A stretch of 64,000 bases of DNA, taken from contig JAYKKR010000001.1 in the NCBI GenBank assembly GCA_036971615.1, positions 4,588,001 through 4,652,000 on the forward strand, written 5' to 3'. The notes under the pieces were generated by a model that did no database searches, was not told where the DNA came from, and saw nothing but the letters and a program-made list of their open reading frames with translations. The stretch is from Amyloporia xantha. Taxonomy: Eukaryota; Basidiomycota; Agaricomycetes; Polyporales; Adustoporiaceae. The translations under genes were made by a program, and so were the position numbers. Shown here piece after piece: positions 20,506-31,280 of this stretch; the first letter of the stretch is position 1, and every line of letters starts with the position of its first letter.

Positions 20506-21856
20506 GGAGGATGAGCAAGAGAGAAAAGAGTTGATTGAGCTAGAGACTCGTAGGTATATGGGGGATGCTCTATGTGTGCTATCCCAGTCAAGTCGCAGTC
20601 GCAGTCCTAAGTACGCAGTAGATATCCCGAATCGCAGTAAAATGGGTCAAGCCGCTTGCTCGCCCTCTCGTAGAAGTAAAACGCAGTGTAGCTCCGCTGA
20701 GCAATAAAACCCGGTCGCGTGAAAATCAAAGTCCCAGTCGCAGCTCGTACCAGATGCTAGATCCCCTTCCGCCTCGTCCCCCTTCCTCATATATACCTTG
20801 TCCCGCGTGCGCTGCCACGTCACTCTCCCTCCCGCTTCCTCCCGCTACCTCCCGCTACCTCCCCTCCGACTCTTCCCCTGACTTACTTATCCTCCTTCCG
20901 CGCGCCCTTCCCTCCCTTCGCCTCATTCGCCATGTCTGAGCCTGCCGAACCCACCGACCCCATCGGTTCCCTCCATGTCCGCCGCTACCTCCTCCTCGTA
21001 GACGTGCTTCGCGCTGAGTGCGTTGTTGAGCCTTCATTCCGCCCTTCCGATCCGGCTGCTTGGCTTGCCTGGGCGCACGGAGTGCGCTGGCTGCTGGTTT
21101 GTCCACCTTCTCTTTTACTTCTCTTTCCTTCCCCTCACGTCCCGTCCCGCAGCGCCTTGCCTATGAAGCTCGAGCCCAAGCCATAGCCGCGGGGAACCTC
21201 ACGCTCCCTCCGCTCACTGCCTTCGTCACCCTCCGCGAGCTCGTCCACTACATCGACTCGATCTTCCGCTCCTCCCTGAGCCATCGCGGTGCAGTCCCCT
21301 ATCCTGGGATCGCCTGGAGCCCCGACGAGGTTCGTTCCAATGCGCAGCGGGACGAAGCTGGTACTCCGCCTCCCCTCCCGTTGTACACGGAAGAGGCCTT
21401 CTGGACCCCTCCCCGCATCGCCGAGGAACGTACCGATGAAGCTTTAGAACGGCTCGAACTTGTCGCCCGCCAGTTCTCGGACACTTTGGACCGTATGCGT
21501 CCCTATCCGCGGGCGTTCGAAGACCTAGAGCACTCGATCCGTGTTGCCGCTCATGCTCTGGGAGGGAGGGGAGGACGTCGGGAGGGAGGTCCCTCGCGGG
21601 CCCGTACCCCTGCGGAGGAGGATTTCCGTTACCACCGGGAGACTATTTATCGTCCCCCGCGCCACCGTTCGTTCTCTGACGTCGGCGGGGAAGGGCCCGA
21701 CGCTCCCATCGACTTGTCGACCGTAGATTAGCGTTCCGTCCTGTAGTCGTTCCGTTCGAATGCCATGCTCGCTTCCGCCGAGCTCCTTTGTCCCGCGTGA
21801 TCGCATCTCCTCCGTTCCCCGTCCGTTCATAGGGTAGCGCGTACCCATTCCTTACA
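20402..21856 (-). repeat. Right LTR (upstream LTR for the gag-pol transcript), 1455 bp
   Basis: Identical by eye to the left LTR, except that it lacks the 19-bp segment around position 10918-10936 of the left copy. It starts TGTAAGG and ends CCTTACA. It should carry the gag-pol promoter on the minus strand. Confidence 0.95.
20932..21731 (+). CDS. LTR-borne antisense accessory gene A (right copy)
   Basis: Same two-exon gene as 10026-10825 (exons 20932-21096 and 21153-21731) with an identical predicted protein. From this LTR it would be transcribed outward into the Helitron rather than across the retrotransposon. Confidence 0.65.
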
Positions 21857-21860
21857 ACGC
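21857..21860. repeat. Target-site duplication ACGC, right copy
   Basis: Pairs with 9492-9495. Confidence 0.7.
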
Positions 21861-23617
21861 AGTACGTCGGTCATGTAGTTCAATGTTCTCACCACGTTTG
21901 ACCACGACACAATGCATATTAGCGAAGAAGACAATAGGCATACAGCGTATTATCCCGGACACCGGGTACGTATCATTATATGTATGTTGTTTGACGCCTT
22001 TATCGGTAGAGACGAAGGAGCGAATCAATACGCTACGCGCGGTGGATTGTGTTTGACCCCGTACAACGATTAGACGTAAGACCGAATCGGGCTCGTTTAT
22101 GCTATATTGCGTACACGGCGCTGTGTCTTGCCGGAGTAAGGGTCTGGAATGTCACCATTCTCTACCATAGTCGACCCTGTGTTTGAAACACTTACAACGA
22201 ACTTTATTGGTCGGGTCTATTCCTTTACCGACGCCACAGCAGTGGATATGGTCAGCGGGACACGACAATGTACGATCGGCATGACCGCGAGATCTCAATT
22301 AATGATCATGCTGTCCGATAACAAATGGGGAAACGCAACCCTGACCGTAGCTCCTATTCTCCGCACGAATCCATCCGTTAGTTGATACATAGGGCACTCG
22401 ATTACCACGCACCTCATGGACCATTGTCGGGTGCTGAATCCCTTTTTACTAACACAATGCCCATGTATATACCATACTGTGGGCGGACGTACTGTATCCT
22501 AACAGTCTAGACTGCATACCGTCGACCACGATCCCATAGTGGCATCCGACTATGGCTGTCGCGCCAGGTTCATGGGTCGTGTCGCATCAGTTACTAGTGC
22601 ATTATTACCCGACGATGCGACTATATCGCGTCAGCGGGCTCTTTGGTGCAGGGTCGTTGGGTCTTGATTTGTGCATCTGTTTGGCAGTACGTACGTACTT
22701 GGGCCGCGCCGCATTATCGACCCTGTTGATTAAAATGAACCTTAATTGTTAGTCCAGACGACCAGAGACTGCATCATATATACCATATTGTGGAATTCAA
22801 ACGTCTGCGTCCATCTGACGTATTTCGTTCGGTTTTGTAGTCCTATATAGGAACGACCGAGTCGGATGTCGTGTTGTGTAATGTCGTAGCCTCTACGCAA
22901 TAACGATGCAAACGTGGGACCAAGATTGTCGGTAGTCTATGTCATGTGATGTGATCGAAGGTGAGTCCGTGATCTCGTAACTCGGGATCATTTGTCCGAC
23001 ACATTGGGTTCCACCCCATTTCTGTCAATTTGTACGAATCAGCTGCCTCTGTCTGTACCTACGTGCTGGTAGTTCGCGGTGGTTGTACTTCGCGCCTTGA
23101 CGTCCGGGAACTACGGCTCTGTGTCATGAGGTTTGGTCTTCATTATCAGAGCGTCTATACTATATGTCATCTGCTGGGATTTCGACATAGTGAGTATTGC
23201 GGCTGGTCTTGGCCATTTGCAATCCAGATTACTGACCGTCTTGCGATAATTGACTCTTGCGTAGACGCATTACCCTACGGATGCCACGTGTTACACACCA
23301 GGATGTACCCAATACGTCGATCTCCCGGTACTGTGTACCTAAACGGCCGATGATTTAGGTATGTATGTAGTTTCATCATTAACATTTGTTTGTATGCTAC
23401 TGTCTATTTGGTATTGCTCGTCTCATGTGCGATGCCGAATGTAACTCGTTGTCTATTTCAGTTCACAGTGCATGGACCCTGATGCGCAGTCGCGGTGGCT
23501 GCATAAGACAATTAGTCTCTGTTTCGACCCGTCGGTTCTCTCTGTTTGCTTCAAGGTTCAATAGTGAGTTGTTGTCGTAGTGTGTCTGACGGTTCTCTAA
23601 TTACACGTCCTAGCTGT
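21861..23617. other. Helitron non-coding DNA right of the LTR element
   Basis: About 1.75 kb with only short open frames lacking recognisable content or convincing splice structure. It was contiguous with the R1-like upstream region (to 9495) before the LTR element inserted. Confidence 0.4.
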
Positions 23618-23711
23618 GATGTCTGACCAGACCCATTCACCGTTGCTGTTGTCTCCTCTGGAGACTTTCGTACTGTCCGCGCCCAATCGTCTGGTCGATC
23701 GTGTGTTCGAG

Positions 23712-23718
23712 CGTTGTA
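23712..23718. repeat. Target-site duplication of E1, left (CGTTGTA)
   Basis: Repeated exactly at 27165-27171. Removing E1 and one copy restores the host reading frame. Confidence 0.85.
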
Positions 23719-24079
23719 CAGCTGCTTATGTACTAATGATGCACCAACATGAGGGGTAGGCCCAGGAACGCTTATGCACCAGGCAGCGCATTGGCCTGGC
23801 TGTTGATGCATCACTTCCTGGGGCTTCGCCGGAACCTCCGGGGCCTCCTCCCTTTCGCCGTAGGCCCCCTTCGGCATCACGGCTTAATACCATATCAGGT
23901 AGGTAGATTTCCAAAAGGGTCTGGGTCACAAAATATGTGGCGGAATTTATATCAGGGGTGGCACAGACTTATTTGGGCACCAAAAATGTATTAAAATGGC
24001 AAAAAATATGGGATTTCTTTTTTCACTTCAGTAGCTAGGGTACAATGATAACAAAAGCTATATACAATAGGTATAGCGA

Positions 24080-24790
24080 GCGTGGACAGACGCAGGAGCG
24101 TGCACGGACGGCGAGCGCGGACGGATGAAGCGGCGTGGACGGACGAAGCGAGCGCGGACGGACGGAGCGAGCGCGGACGGATGGAGCGAGCGCGGACGGT
24201 CGGGCGAGCGCGGACGGACGGAGCGAGCGCGGACGGACGGGCGAGCGCGGACGGACGGGCGAGCTAGCAAGGGACGGGCGAGCGTGCAAGGGACGGGTGA
24301 GCGAGTATGGGGCAGCATGGACGGACGGGGCAGCTTGCATGGGCAGGAGCAGCGTGCAAGGGCCGGGCGGCGTGCAAGGGCGGGGTGAGCGAGCACGGAC
24401 AGGGGAGCGGCAGGCATGCAGCAGCGAGCGGCGGGCGTGCAGTGGACGGGGAGCGGCGGACGTGCAGTGGACGGGGGAGCAGCGGACGTGCAGCGGACGG
24501 GGAGCAGCAGCCCGCGGCGCGATCGAGCGGCGTGCAGCGGAGTAGGCAGGGCGAGCAAATGTGCGGCGGCGTGAGACGAGTCAGGCAGGGCGGGGTGAGC
24601 GCGCAGCAAGGGTGCTGATTGTACAACGGGGGCTGGAAGTGTGCAGTGCGAGCGGTGAGCGTGCAACGGGAATAAAGACGGCACAGCGGGGATGGCGACG
24701 GCGCAGCTGGGACAGCGACGGTGCAGCGGGGATAGCGACGGTGCAGCGGGGACAGCGACGCCGCAGCAGCAGGAGGGTAGGCAGGGGAGT
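24080..24790 (+). repeat. G-rich tandem-repeat arm of E1
   Basis: Variants of GAGCGCGGACGG/ACGGGCGAGC repeat for about 700 bp with strong G over C skew. Long low-complexity frames on both strands here are by-products of the repeat. Confidence 0.85.
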
Positions 24791-24921
24791 GGGCAGGGGA
24801 GTGAGCCTTGATGCGGGGATGTGCGCTGTCGGACTGTGTTTACAGATAGCCAGTCAGTAATTGAAAGATACAAAATAATGTTGTTAACTTACTTTATCAC
24901 GCTGCTCGCGGGCAGCAGCGG

Positions 24922-25033
24922 GACGTCGTCAACGTTGTGGACGACGTCGAGGAGACGACCAACGCTGACGCGTCGCTGTTGGCGCGCACTACGGGAACAG
25001 CCGGACTACCCGATTTGGGTGTGTGGCTGAAGT
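24922..25033 (+). other. Conserved peptide-like segment in the E1 centre
   Basis: Reads SLLARTTGTAGLPDLGVWLK in one frame. The E2 counterpart reads SLLARTTGTAGIPDLGLWLK with several silent third-base differences. This suggests past protein-level constraint, perhaps a remnant of a captured exon or transposase. No family recognised. Confidence 0.45.
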
Positions 25034-25849
25034 TTTGCTCGCGCTGCTCAGTGAGTACGGCTATTTTGAGGAAATATCTTCGGCATGTAACCTATGGATA
25101 GTAGTAAGAATGTATAGAATAGTATGTCTCTTAGTTATTTTGATTATTTCTCACTTCCTCAGAGAGATATAAACAAAACATATGTATTTTGGGTCCAGGA
25201 TAGTAAACATCCGGCATATTTTGGTAAATAGAATATGGACTAGCCTATGAATTGAGAGACTGAAATACAACCTGTAATAGAGAGTATATATAAATAAGTT
25301 TTAGGGTGGATAGGTAGACGTTGGCGGCCGCAATATTCGAAACGGCCGTGTAAGTAGGTTAACAGACGTTTTGAGCATCGAGTTGCGCCTGGCTGAGCGC
25401 GCCACCTGATTGGCTGCGCCAGGCCTCGGCCGACTCGGGACACTTCCTGTACATGCACTCTTCATCGTGCATCCCTCAAATTTGGTGAGCTTATTCTAAT
25501 ATTACTTTACTGCTCTAATATGAATTCTTGGAAAGATTAAGGCACTGCTGAGAGCATAGTAATGTTCTCAATATGCGTAAGACGAATATAAGACGTTTAA
25601 GACGCCTTCCGCTTTTGGTAAGCCGGTACTTCCCGGACTGCCCAAGGTGACGCGTCTCCTTCTGTAGCTACTCGATGACAACGACAACGACAACGACAGC
25701 GTCGTCGTCCCGCTGCTGCCTGCGAGCAGCGTCAAAAGGTATAATTTTCTTTCTTTGACTGTATTCCTGCACAGCTAATCTGTGCTACATCAGGAGCTTC
25801 TGCTGCACACCTGCTAGCCGGCCCTGTGGATGCCCTGCTCCGCACGCCT

Positions 25850-26780
25850 GCGCCGACATCGCTGGGCCGCCCCGCTGCTCGTACAACCTCGCCGCTCGTA
25901 CGCTCCGCCCCGCCGCTCGTACGCCCCACCCCGCCCCGCCGCTCATTGCCACCATCCCATCCCTGCCGCTCGCTCCTGCCGCTGGTATGTCCCACTCCCG
26001 CAGCCGTCTGCCTCGCCGCTCGTCTGCACCCGCCCCACTGCTCGCGTGTCCCACCCCTACTGCTTGCACACCCCCGCTGCTCGCACCCGCACAGCTTGTG
26101 CGTCTTGCCCCGCTGCTCGTATGTCCCCGCTGCTCGTCCCGGTGCTCATATCTCCTGCCCTCGTACATTCCCGCCCCGTCGCTCGTATGTCCCGCTGCGT
26201 TTCTCATACATCCTGGCCCCGCCGCTCGTACGTCCCCCTAACTCATCAACCCCCGCTCGCACGTCCGACCGCTGCCACACATCACCTCTACTGTGCCGCC
26301 CGTACGTCCCCCGCGCTGCTTGCATCCTCGCTCTTCTCATCGCTGCGCACTCGCCCCGTCGCTGCTCACTCCACCGCCTGTCGCCTCTCGCTCGCCTACC
26401 CAACGATCGACCCATCCCGTTCGCTCGCTTGCCCCATCCCTGCCTGCTCGCTTGGCCGGCACTTGACCCATTTATTCGACGGTCCCTGTTCGCTCACCTG
26501 CCTGACGCTCGACCCATCCCCGCTCGACCCATTCCTGCTCGCTCGCCCGCTTGATGCTCGCCCGATCCCCACTCGCTCGCCTGCCTAACGCTCGTCCGCC
26601 CGCCGCTCGTCCCCTCCACACTCGCTCACTCGATCCGTGCCTGCTTCCCCATCCGTGCTCGCTCGCTTGCCCGGTCCCCACTCGCTCGCACAGCCACGCT
26701 CGGGTCCCCCCGTCATCCGTCGGCGCTCGCTCGGTCTGCGCTCGCCCGCCCAGCCCCCCCCTCGTTCGATCTGCATTCGC
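25850..26780 (-). repeat. C-rich tandem-repeat arm of E1
   Basis: Complementary in style to the G-rich arm (CGCTCGCCCGCCT-like units), forming the right half of the foldback. Confidence 0.85.
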
Positions 26781-27164
26781 TCACACTGCAGCAGGCCACG
26801 GGTTATATACGAGTTTTCATATTTGTATTGCTATAGCCTGTAGCTACTGTAGCTACTGAAGAAAATAAAAATATATTTTTTTGCTATTTGTATACAGTTT
26901 TTGATGCCCAAATGAGTCTGTGGCACCCGAAATAACTATTCCACCATAAATAAATAATCAAAGGCCTTTGAACTACATGCCTACCCGTTATGGTAATAAG
27001 CCGTGATGCCGAAGGGGGCCTACGGCGAACGCTAGGGGGCCCCGGAGGTTCCGGCGAAGCCCCAGGAAGTGATGCATCAACAGCCAGGCCAATGCGCTGC
27101 CTGGTGCATAAGCGTTCCTGGGCCTACCCCTCATGTTGGTGCATCAGGTGTACATAAGTTGGTG

Positions 27165-27171
27165 CGTTGTA
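27165..27171. repeat. Target-site duplication of E1, right (CGTTGTA)
   Basis: Second copy of the 7-bp duplication. Confidence 0.85.
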
Positions 27172-28304
27172 CGCCGGACACGATTCGTATTCTGTGTCGA
27201 GTGTCACGCAGCACACAGTCGGGGGTGGAGGCGTATAGTCAACGGGCTTGGGATGTCGACCGGTTTTTCAGTCCTTGGTTCGCGGACCCCGTCGGCTTTC
27301 GGCGTAAGCTCGATGCATGTAATGCGGTCGTATCTGGGTCACAGGCGTTGCAGTTTTTTGACCGTACGACTTACGATGACGGTGATCTCGATATCTACGT
27401 CCCCCTGGACGGTCTATTGGAATTGGGTAGATGGATATTTAGTGCTGGGTTTTCTTACACAGGTGGAAGAGCGGAGTACTTCGACGCCGCAGCATTACGC
27501 CTCCCTGGTCGCTTGTATAACAACTACAGGATGCCATCGAGGGATGGTACCCGTTTCACCTTGTTCAACTTCTACCGCGGAGCTAGTTTCTTGGCGCCGA
27601 GAGCTCGATACTCTCACATTCAGTTAATCGTTGTTCCGTACGACCCGGTCACGCACATCTTTGGATTCCATTCGAGTACGTCCAGTTTGTCGTACTCAGA
27701 GGTTCGATCGTATGCTGACTACGAATATGTAGCTGGCGTCATGAACTACATCACAGGATCGTATGCGGTCGCTATGTTTGCACGGCACACTTTCGTCAAT
27801 CGATATTTCTACGTGGTTGGCGACCTATCGGAGGCACCATCCACCCGTGGCTGGTTACAAAAGTACAAAGCCAGGGGGTGGATCATAATCGGGTCGGACA
27901 CGCCTCCGGATGATGATACTGATCGTGCGTGCGGTGATCGGTATGCGGGAGACCGTCGTACATGGACCATGTCATTTAGACTAGGTATGTCGGTATGTGT
28001 ATCGTGACGTGTGATGATTGAGTATAATGCGTTACAGGTCGTGATGGATTTTCAGACGCGGTACGCACCGCGTCAAGCTTACGATTTGAAGTTCTCAGCC
28101 ACTACCATCATACGGTTGCCCCTGGGGCCCACCTTACGATATGTCCCCGTTTCATGTGCAGGTCAGTGTCAGATATTGTATGTGTGGTATTGATGCAATG
28201 CGTCTGACGAGTCTGGTTATCTCAGTCCGTCTGCGTTTATGCGCGGCCGTGGGTGGGAACACTACGGTGGTACCTTCGAGACTATGACGGCATTTGGCGC
28301 TTGA

Positions 28305-28754
28305 CAATTGTGTTATTTGAGTACTGCTCAATTCAATGTCTTTGTCAATATTGGTAGTTTACACTGCTTGGTCCCTTAGCACGATAGTGTATTATACTTC
28401 ACGGTCACAATACGACTTCATATCTTCGTATGTTATGTCGCATAACTGCCTGACTACGGTATCGTCCTTGAACATATGTTTTACGTTGCTATCTGTACAA
28501 AGGATGATGTCTATAATGAGGCGACACGCGACCTCGGTAATCTTACGCTGTGTCCCCTATTCGCTCTGTATATACTTAATATTCGGATGTAGGTCTAGCG
28601 GCCGTTCATTTCTGTTATCTATCGATTTTATGGTGGTCTGAACGTCATCCAATCCTGATGTCGGCTTAATGGTTGTCGTGAGCTTGTAGCTGATTGCGTA
28701 CAACATCTTATTTTGCTCGTATTTGGTTTACCAACTATATTACAATTCAATACA
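28305..28754. other. Intergenic DNA between convergent genes
   Basis: Lies between the stop of the nucleotidyltransferase-like gene (+) and the 3' end of the R2-like gene (-). AT-rich patches could be polyadenylation regions. No gene seen. Confidence 0.4.
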
Positions 28755-30054
28755 CTATGTAGACGAAATCCATGCGTGGGGTGCTCTAATCCTCAGCGCT
28801 GTAACATTTCGATCAGCATGCAATTGTGTGTGGTGTTGAACTACATACGTCACGTAACTGACGCTCGGACTACTTCCATTAGTGTACGAACTCGTTCCGT
28901 TGACGTAGTCTGACATTGCTATGTTTTCGGAGTGTCCGGATGTACCATTCGCCTGCATGCTGTCCATGAAGGAGAACTGCAAGGTATGATGTTTGTTATT
29001 AGGTTGACCTATTCGATATAAAGATGCAACTCACGGGATTCACGCTGTGATACAACGAGGTGTATCCGAGTGCGTTGAGTAGGTTATCAGCAACACTTTC
29101 GATATAATACCCCATACTCTCTGTGCATAGACCCGTTAACGGTTGAGGTAGCGCATCTAATGGGGTTAGTATATTTGATTGCACGGATTCACGTATCTTA
29201 TGTATGCGTACCATTAAAGAACCTCTTCTCCAGATACACTGCATCGGCTATAATCGCATTTGCGTATTCTGACGGCGCCTTCCTTTCCAGGTGTTCGTTC
29301 ATTACGCATGCAAAATCCGTGCGTATTCCCTCGTCTCTTGCGGCGAGTTCGTTACATATGCACAAACCAGGCATCATGCCTCTGCTCCTGAGCCATGAAA
29401 TCGACGCGAACGATGAAGAAAAGAAAATGCCTTCGACCGCAGCAAACGCGATCAACTTCGTAGAGAAAGTATGGCGCTGGGTCGTATGCCAACCCCTGCA
29501 CCAGTTCGCCTTTGCTCGGATACTCTGAGCGGTCCGATTATTAGTGAACAGGGCGTTTCGGGTGTCGGTGTCAGGTATCAAAACCGACATGATCATCGAG
29601 TACGTCTCATACCGTACGTTTTCCCTGTATGCGATGTTATTACGTGAATTATTCATATAACAGGTCACGTACATCATTGTCTGAACACCGTAGAAGGCAC
29701 GGACCTCTGCCACAGGAACATCTGCGCATATCCTGGAGACAAACTCTGTAGTTTGGACGCCATCATACGCCGCGAAGAACGCAAGAATAGTGCCAACAAA
29801 TTGCCGCTCTTCCGTAAGCATATTGTTTTCCCAATGACGGTAGTCGTTGGAAAGATCGATATTCCCCGCCGTCCATATACTCGCCTGTGCGACCTTATAT
29901 ATGTTCCATAGCTACAAGCAATCAGTTGCTGTACTCACACCTGCATCAAGCGGCGTACCGCTGGGTACCGAACTGGATACATCGCAAACCGTGTCGGGTC
30001 GGGGCGTGTGATTGCTTCGCCTGTGGTGCCGACGTGGTTTGTGGTTTGATCCAT
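28755..30054 (-). CDS. Ribonucleotide reductase small-subunit (R2)-like protein lacking both iron-ligand histidines
   Basis: Five exons (30054-29941, 29911-29673, 29624-29212, 29156-29035, 28976-28755) sum to 1110 bp, exactly 369 codons plus stop. Landmarks: RFAMYPVRYP, SIWTAGNIDLSND, LAFFAAYDGV, FAAVEGIFFSSSFASI, SRGMMPGL, GYYIESVADNLLNALGY and VNPFSFMDSM. R2 normally holds a di-iron/tyrosyl radical. Ligands D57, E119, E182 and E216 and the radical Tyr (Y126) are in place. The two His ligands are Arg, however: ENIHSE reads ENVRYE (R122), and DEGLHCDFA reads DEGIRTDFA (R219). The C-terminal tail does not match the usual FFEKRV...DF ending. All introns have clean GT-AG borders, so this is not an ordinary decayed pseudogene. 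It likely pairs with the R1-like protein. Confidence 0.88.
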
Positions 30055-31280
30055 GATGTCGTTTCGGTGTTGGGTGCTCACTGGCATGTGGGATATTATC
30101 GAAGTGGCGAGTGTTACAGAGCCCTTGTGCTGTAAATCAGTCTCGACCCGTTATTGATGCTACGGATCTTTATATTGCAGGGCCAGCGACCGGACGTGCC
30201 GGCGAGAATTATCAGAACAGCACGTCAATAGTTTGCTTGCCTCGCACCATTTGCGATTACCATGCTGTCGGTAATATCTGAGTGGTGTATATCTCGGTAT
30301 GTGGTGTGAACAGTTTAGTCTAGATGTTTGTTACTCAGTTGTGCACAGCCATATTCATCGACACCAGTTGTTCGGACGTGCTACATTACGTGTCCGTCCA
30401 TTCGACTTCGAATGTGTCACCGGACTGGCTTGTCGTTACTCCATGTCCCCAGGTGATTGTCGCTCCCTGAGGTACCCGTCATACTAACTTGTATGGGACA
30501 ATATTGCTACCAGATCCGAGGATCAGGTAACGGTACTATCGGGTGCTGTCCATATACGTATAAACCCCGTCATACGTGCTATCGTTAGGTAGGCCGCCAT
30601 ATGGTCGGGTACAGACTGTATGGTAAACTGTCGGATTGTATCATGTAGTTAGCGATGGCACTGGACCCCGAGTCCGTGGTTATTCTTATCCTACGCCACC
30701 GACGAAACCGGTTGTATATTGGCGCTCGTATGGTTTTTGGTCGCGTGCTCTGATCACCTTGTTTCAGTCCCCTTATATCCTGCCTGGTATGTAATTCGTA
30801 CTCTTATCACATATCAGCGGAACTAAATCTCTTGATTTCTTACACATCGATCGTGAACCTCGTCATCCTCTTGGTTTTCCCCATTCTCGACGTCCAACCT
30901 CCGTCCTCATCGTCTCGCATTTTGAGAGACTAAATCGTGCTGGTCTGCCGATCGTATGTCTGCTCAACGCCCAGACAGTGCGTGCTTGTACCCTTCTCGG
31001 CTTGCCATATTACCTCACACATTCTCGTATATCCAGTGTCTCGCCGTGTATCCAACACAATTGGTCACCCCCCTGCGTTCACTGCTGTCGCAGTCAGTGT
31101 CCCGGCACCGGGTACGTAGAGTTCACCTCTATTGAGCTCGTTTTCTGATGTACGTTATTATGTCTCTGATGTTGTTTCCCGACTCACTTAACGTATCAAA
31201 CTTTAATCATGACACATCCCATATTATGACACATATTTTGCATCATAATAGACGATCATACTATACTATCCGAACTTGTT
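30055..31280. other. Divergent intergenic region between R2-like and RepHel genes
   Basis: About 1.2 kb separating a minus-strand from a plus-strand gene, so it probably holds both promoters. No gene recognised. AT-rich stretches at 31190-31270 precede the RepHel start. Confidence 0.4.

Larger units (their letters stand above)
9496..21856 (-). mobile_element. Ty3/gypsy-type LTR retrotransposon, 12.4 kb, nested in the Helitron
   Basis: Two direct LTRs (9496-10969 and 20402-21856) begin TGTAAG and end CTTACA, a perfect 6-bp terminal inverted repeat. The flanks share ACGC (9492-9495 and 21857-21860) as a 4-bp target duplication. Gag, protease, reverse transcriptase, RNase H and integrase are read on the minus strand in Ty3 order (integrase last). 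On that strand a primer-binding-site candidate lies 2 nt after the upstream LTR, and a purine tract abuts the downstream LTR. The plus strand carries accessory spliced genes. The LTRs look identical by eye except for a 19-bp deletion in the right copy, so insertion is recent. Gag-pol is split by four single-base shifts, so this copy may be non-autonomous. Confidence 0.95.
23719..27164 (+). mobile_element. Foldback DNA element E1 (3446 bp), non-autonomous
   Basis: The ends are inverted repeats of about 180 bp: CAGCTGCTTATGTAC... at the left, and the complement of CACCAACTTATGTAC... at the right. Each includes a sub-palindrome (GATGCACCAACA / TGTTGATGCATC). Inside lie a G-rich arm of tandem repeats (24080-24790) and a complementary C-rich arm (25850-26780), so the whole element can fold back. 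A central unit (about 24895-25735) is bounded by GCTGCTCGCGGGCAGCAGC-like palindromes. No transposase is present. The 7-bp duplication does not by itself name a superfamily. Same family as E2 in inverted orientation. Confidence 0.85.
23618..28304 (+). pseudogene. Nucleotidyltransferase-like basidiomycete protein, interrupted by foldback element E1
   Basis: Exon 1 starts at ATG (about 23618-23621; MSDQTHSPLLLSPLETF) and runs to 23718, where E1 enters codon ACG. Reading resumes at 27172 and continues ERC|TPDTIRILCRVSRST. Introns follow at about 27985-28037 and 28162-28225, and the stop is at 28302-28304. Without E1 the frame is open for 371 codons. VVSGSQALQFFDR followed by DGDLDIYV matches a nucleotidyltransferase-fold signature (GS near the start, D-x-D later). 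The N-terminal part resembles the helix after an F-box (LVDRVFERC, YSQRAWDVDRFF). Similar proteins of unknown function are common in Agaricomycetes. It is Helitron cargo, broken in this copy. Confidence 0.75.

Noticed and set aside
24035..26860. Many long frames rich in Arg, Gly, Ala, Pro or Ser on both strands in E1
   Set aside because: They follow the tandem repeats and exist in several frames at once. No splice structure or conserved content between E1 and E2.
6435..30054. Viral origin of the RNR pair
   Set aside because: The genes contain short fungal-type introns and lack any viral neighbours. Capture from a fungal host is simpler.
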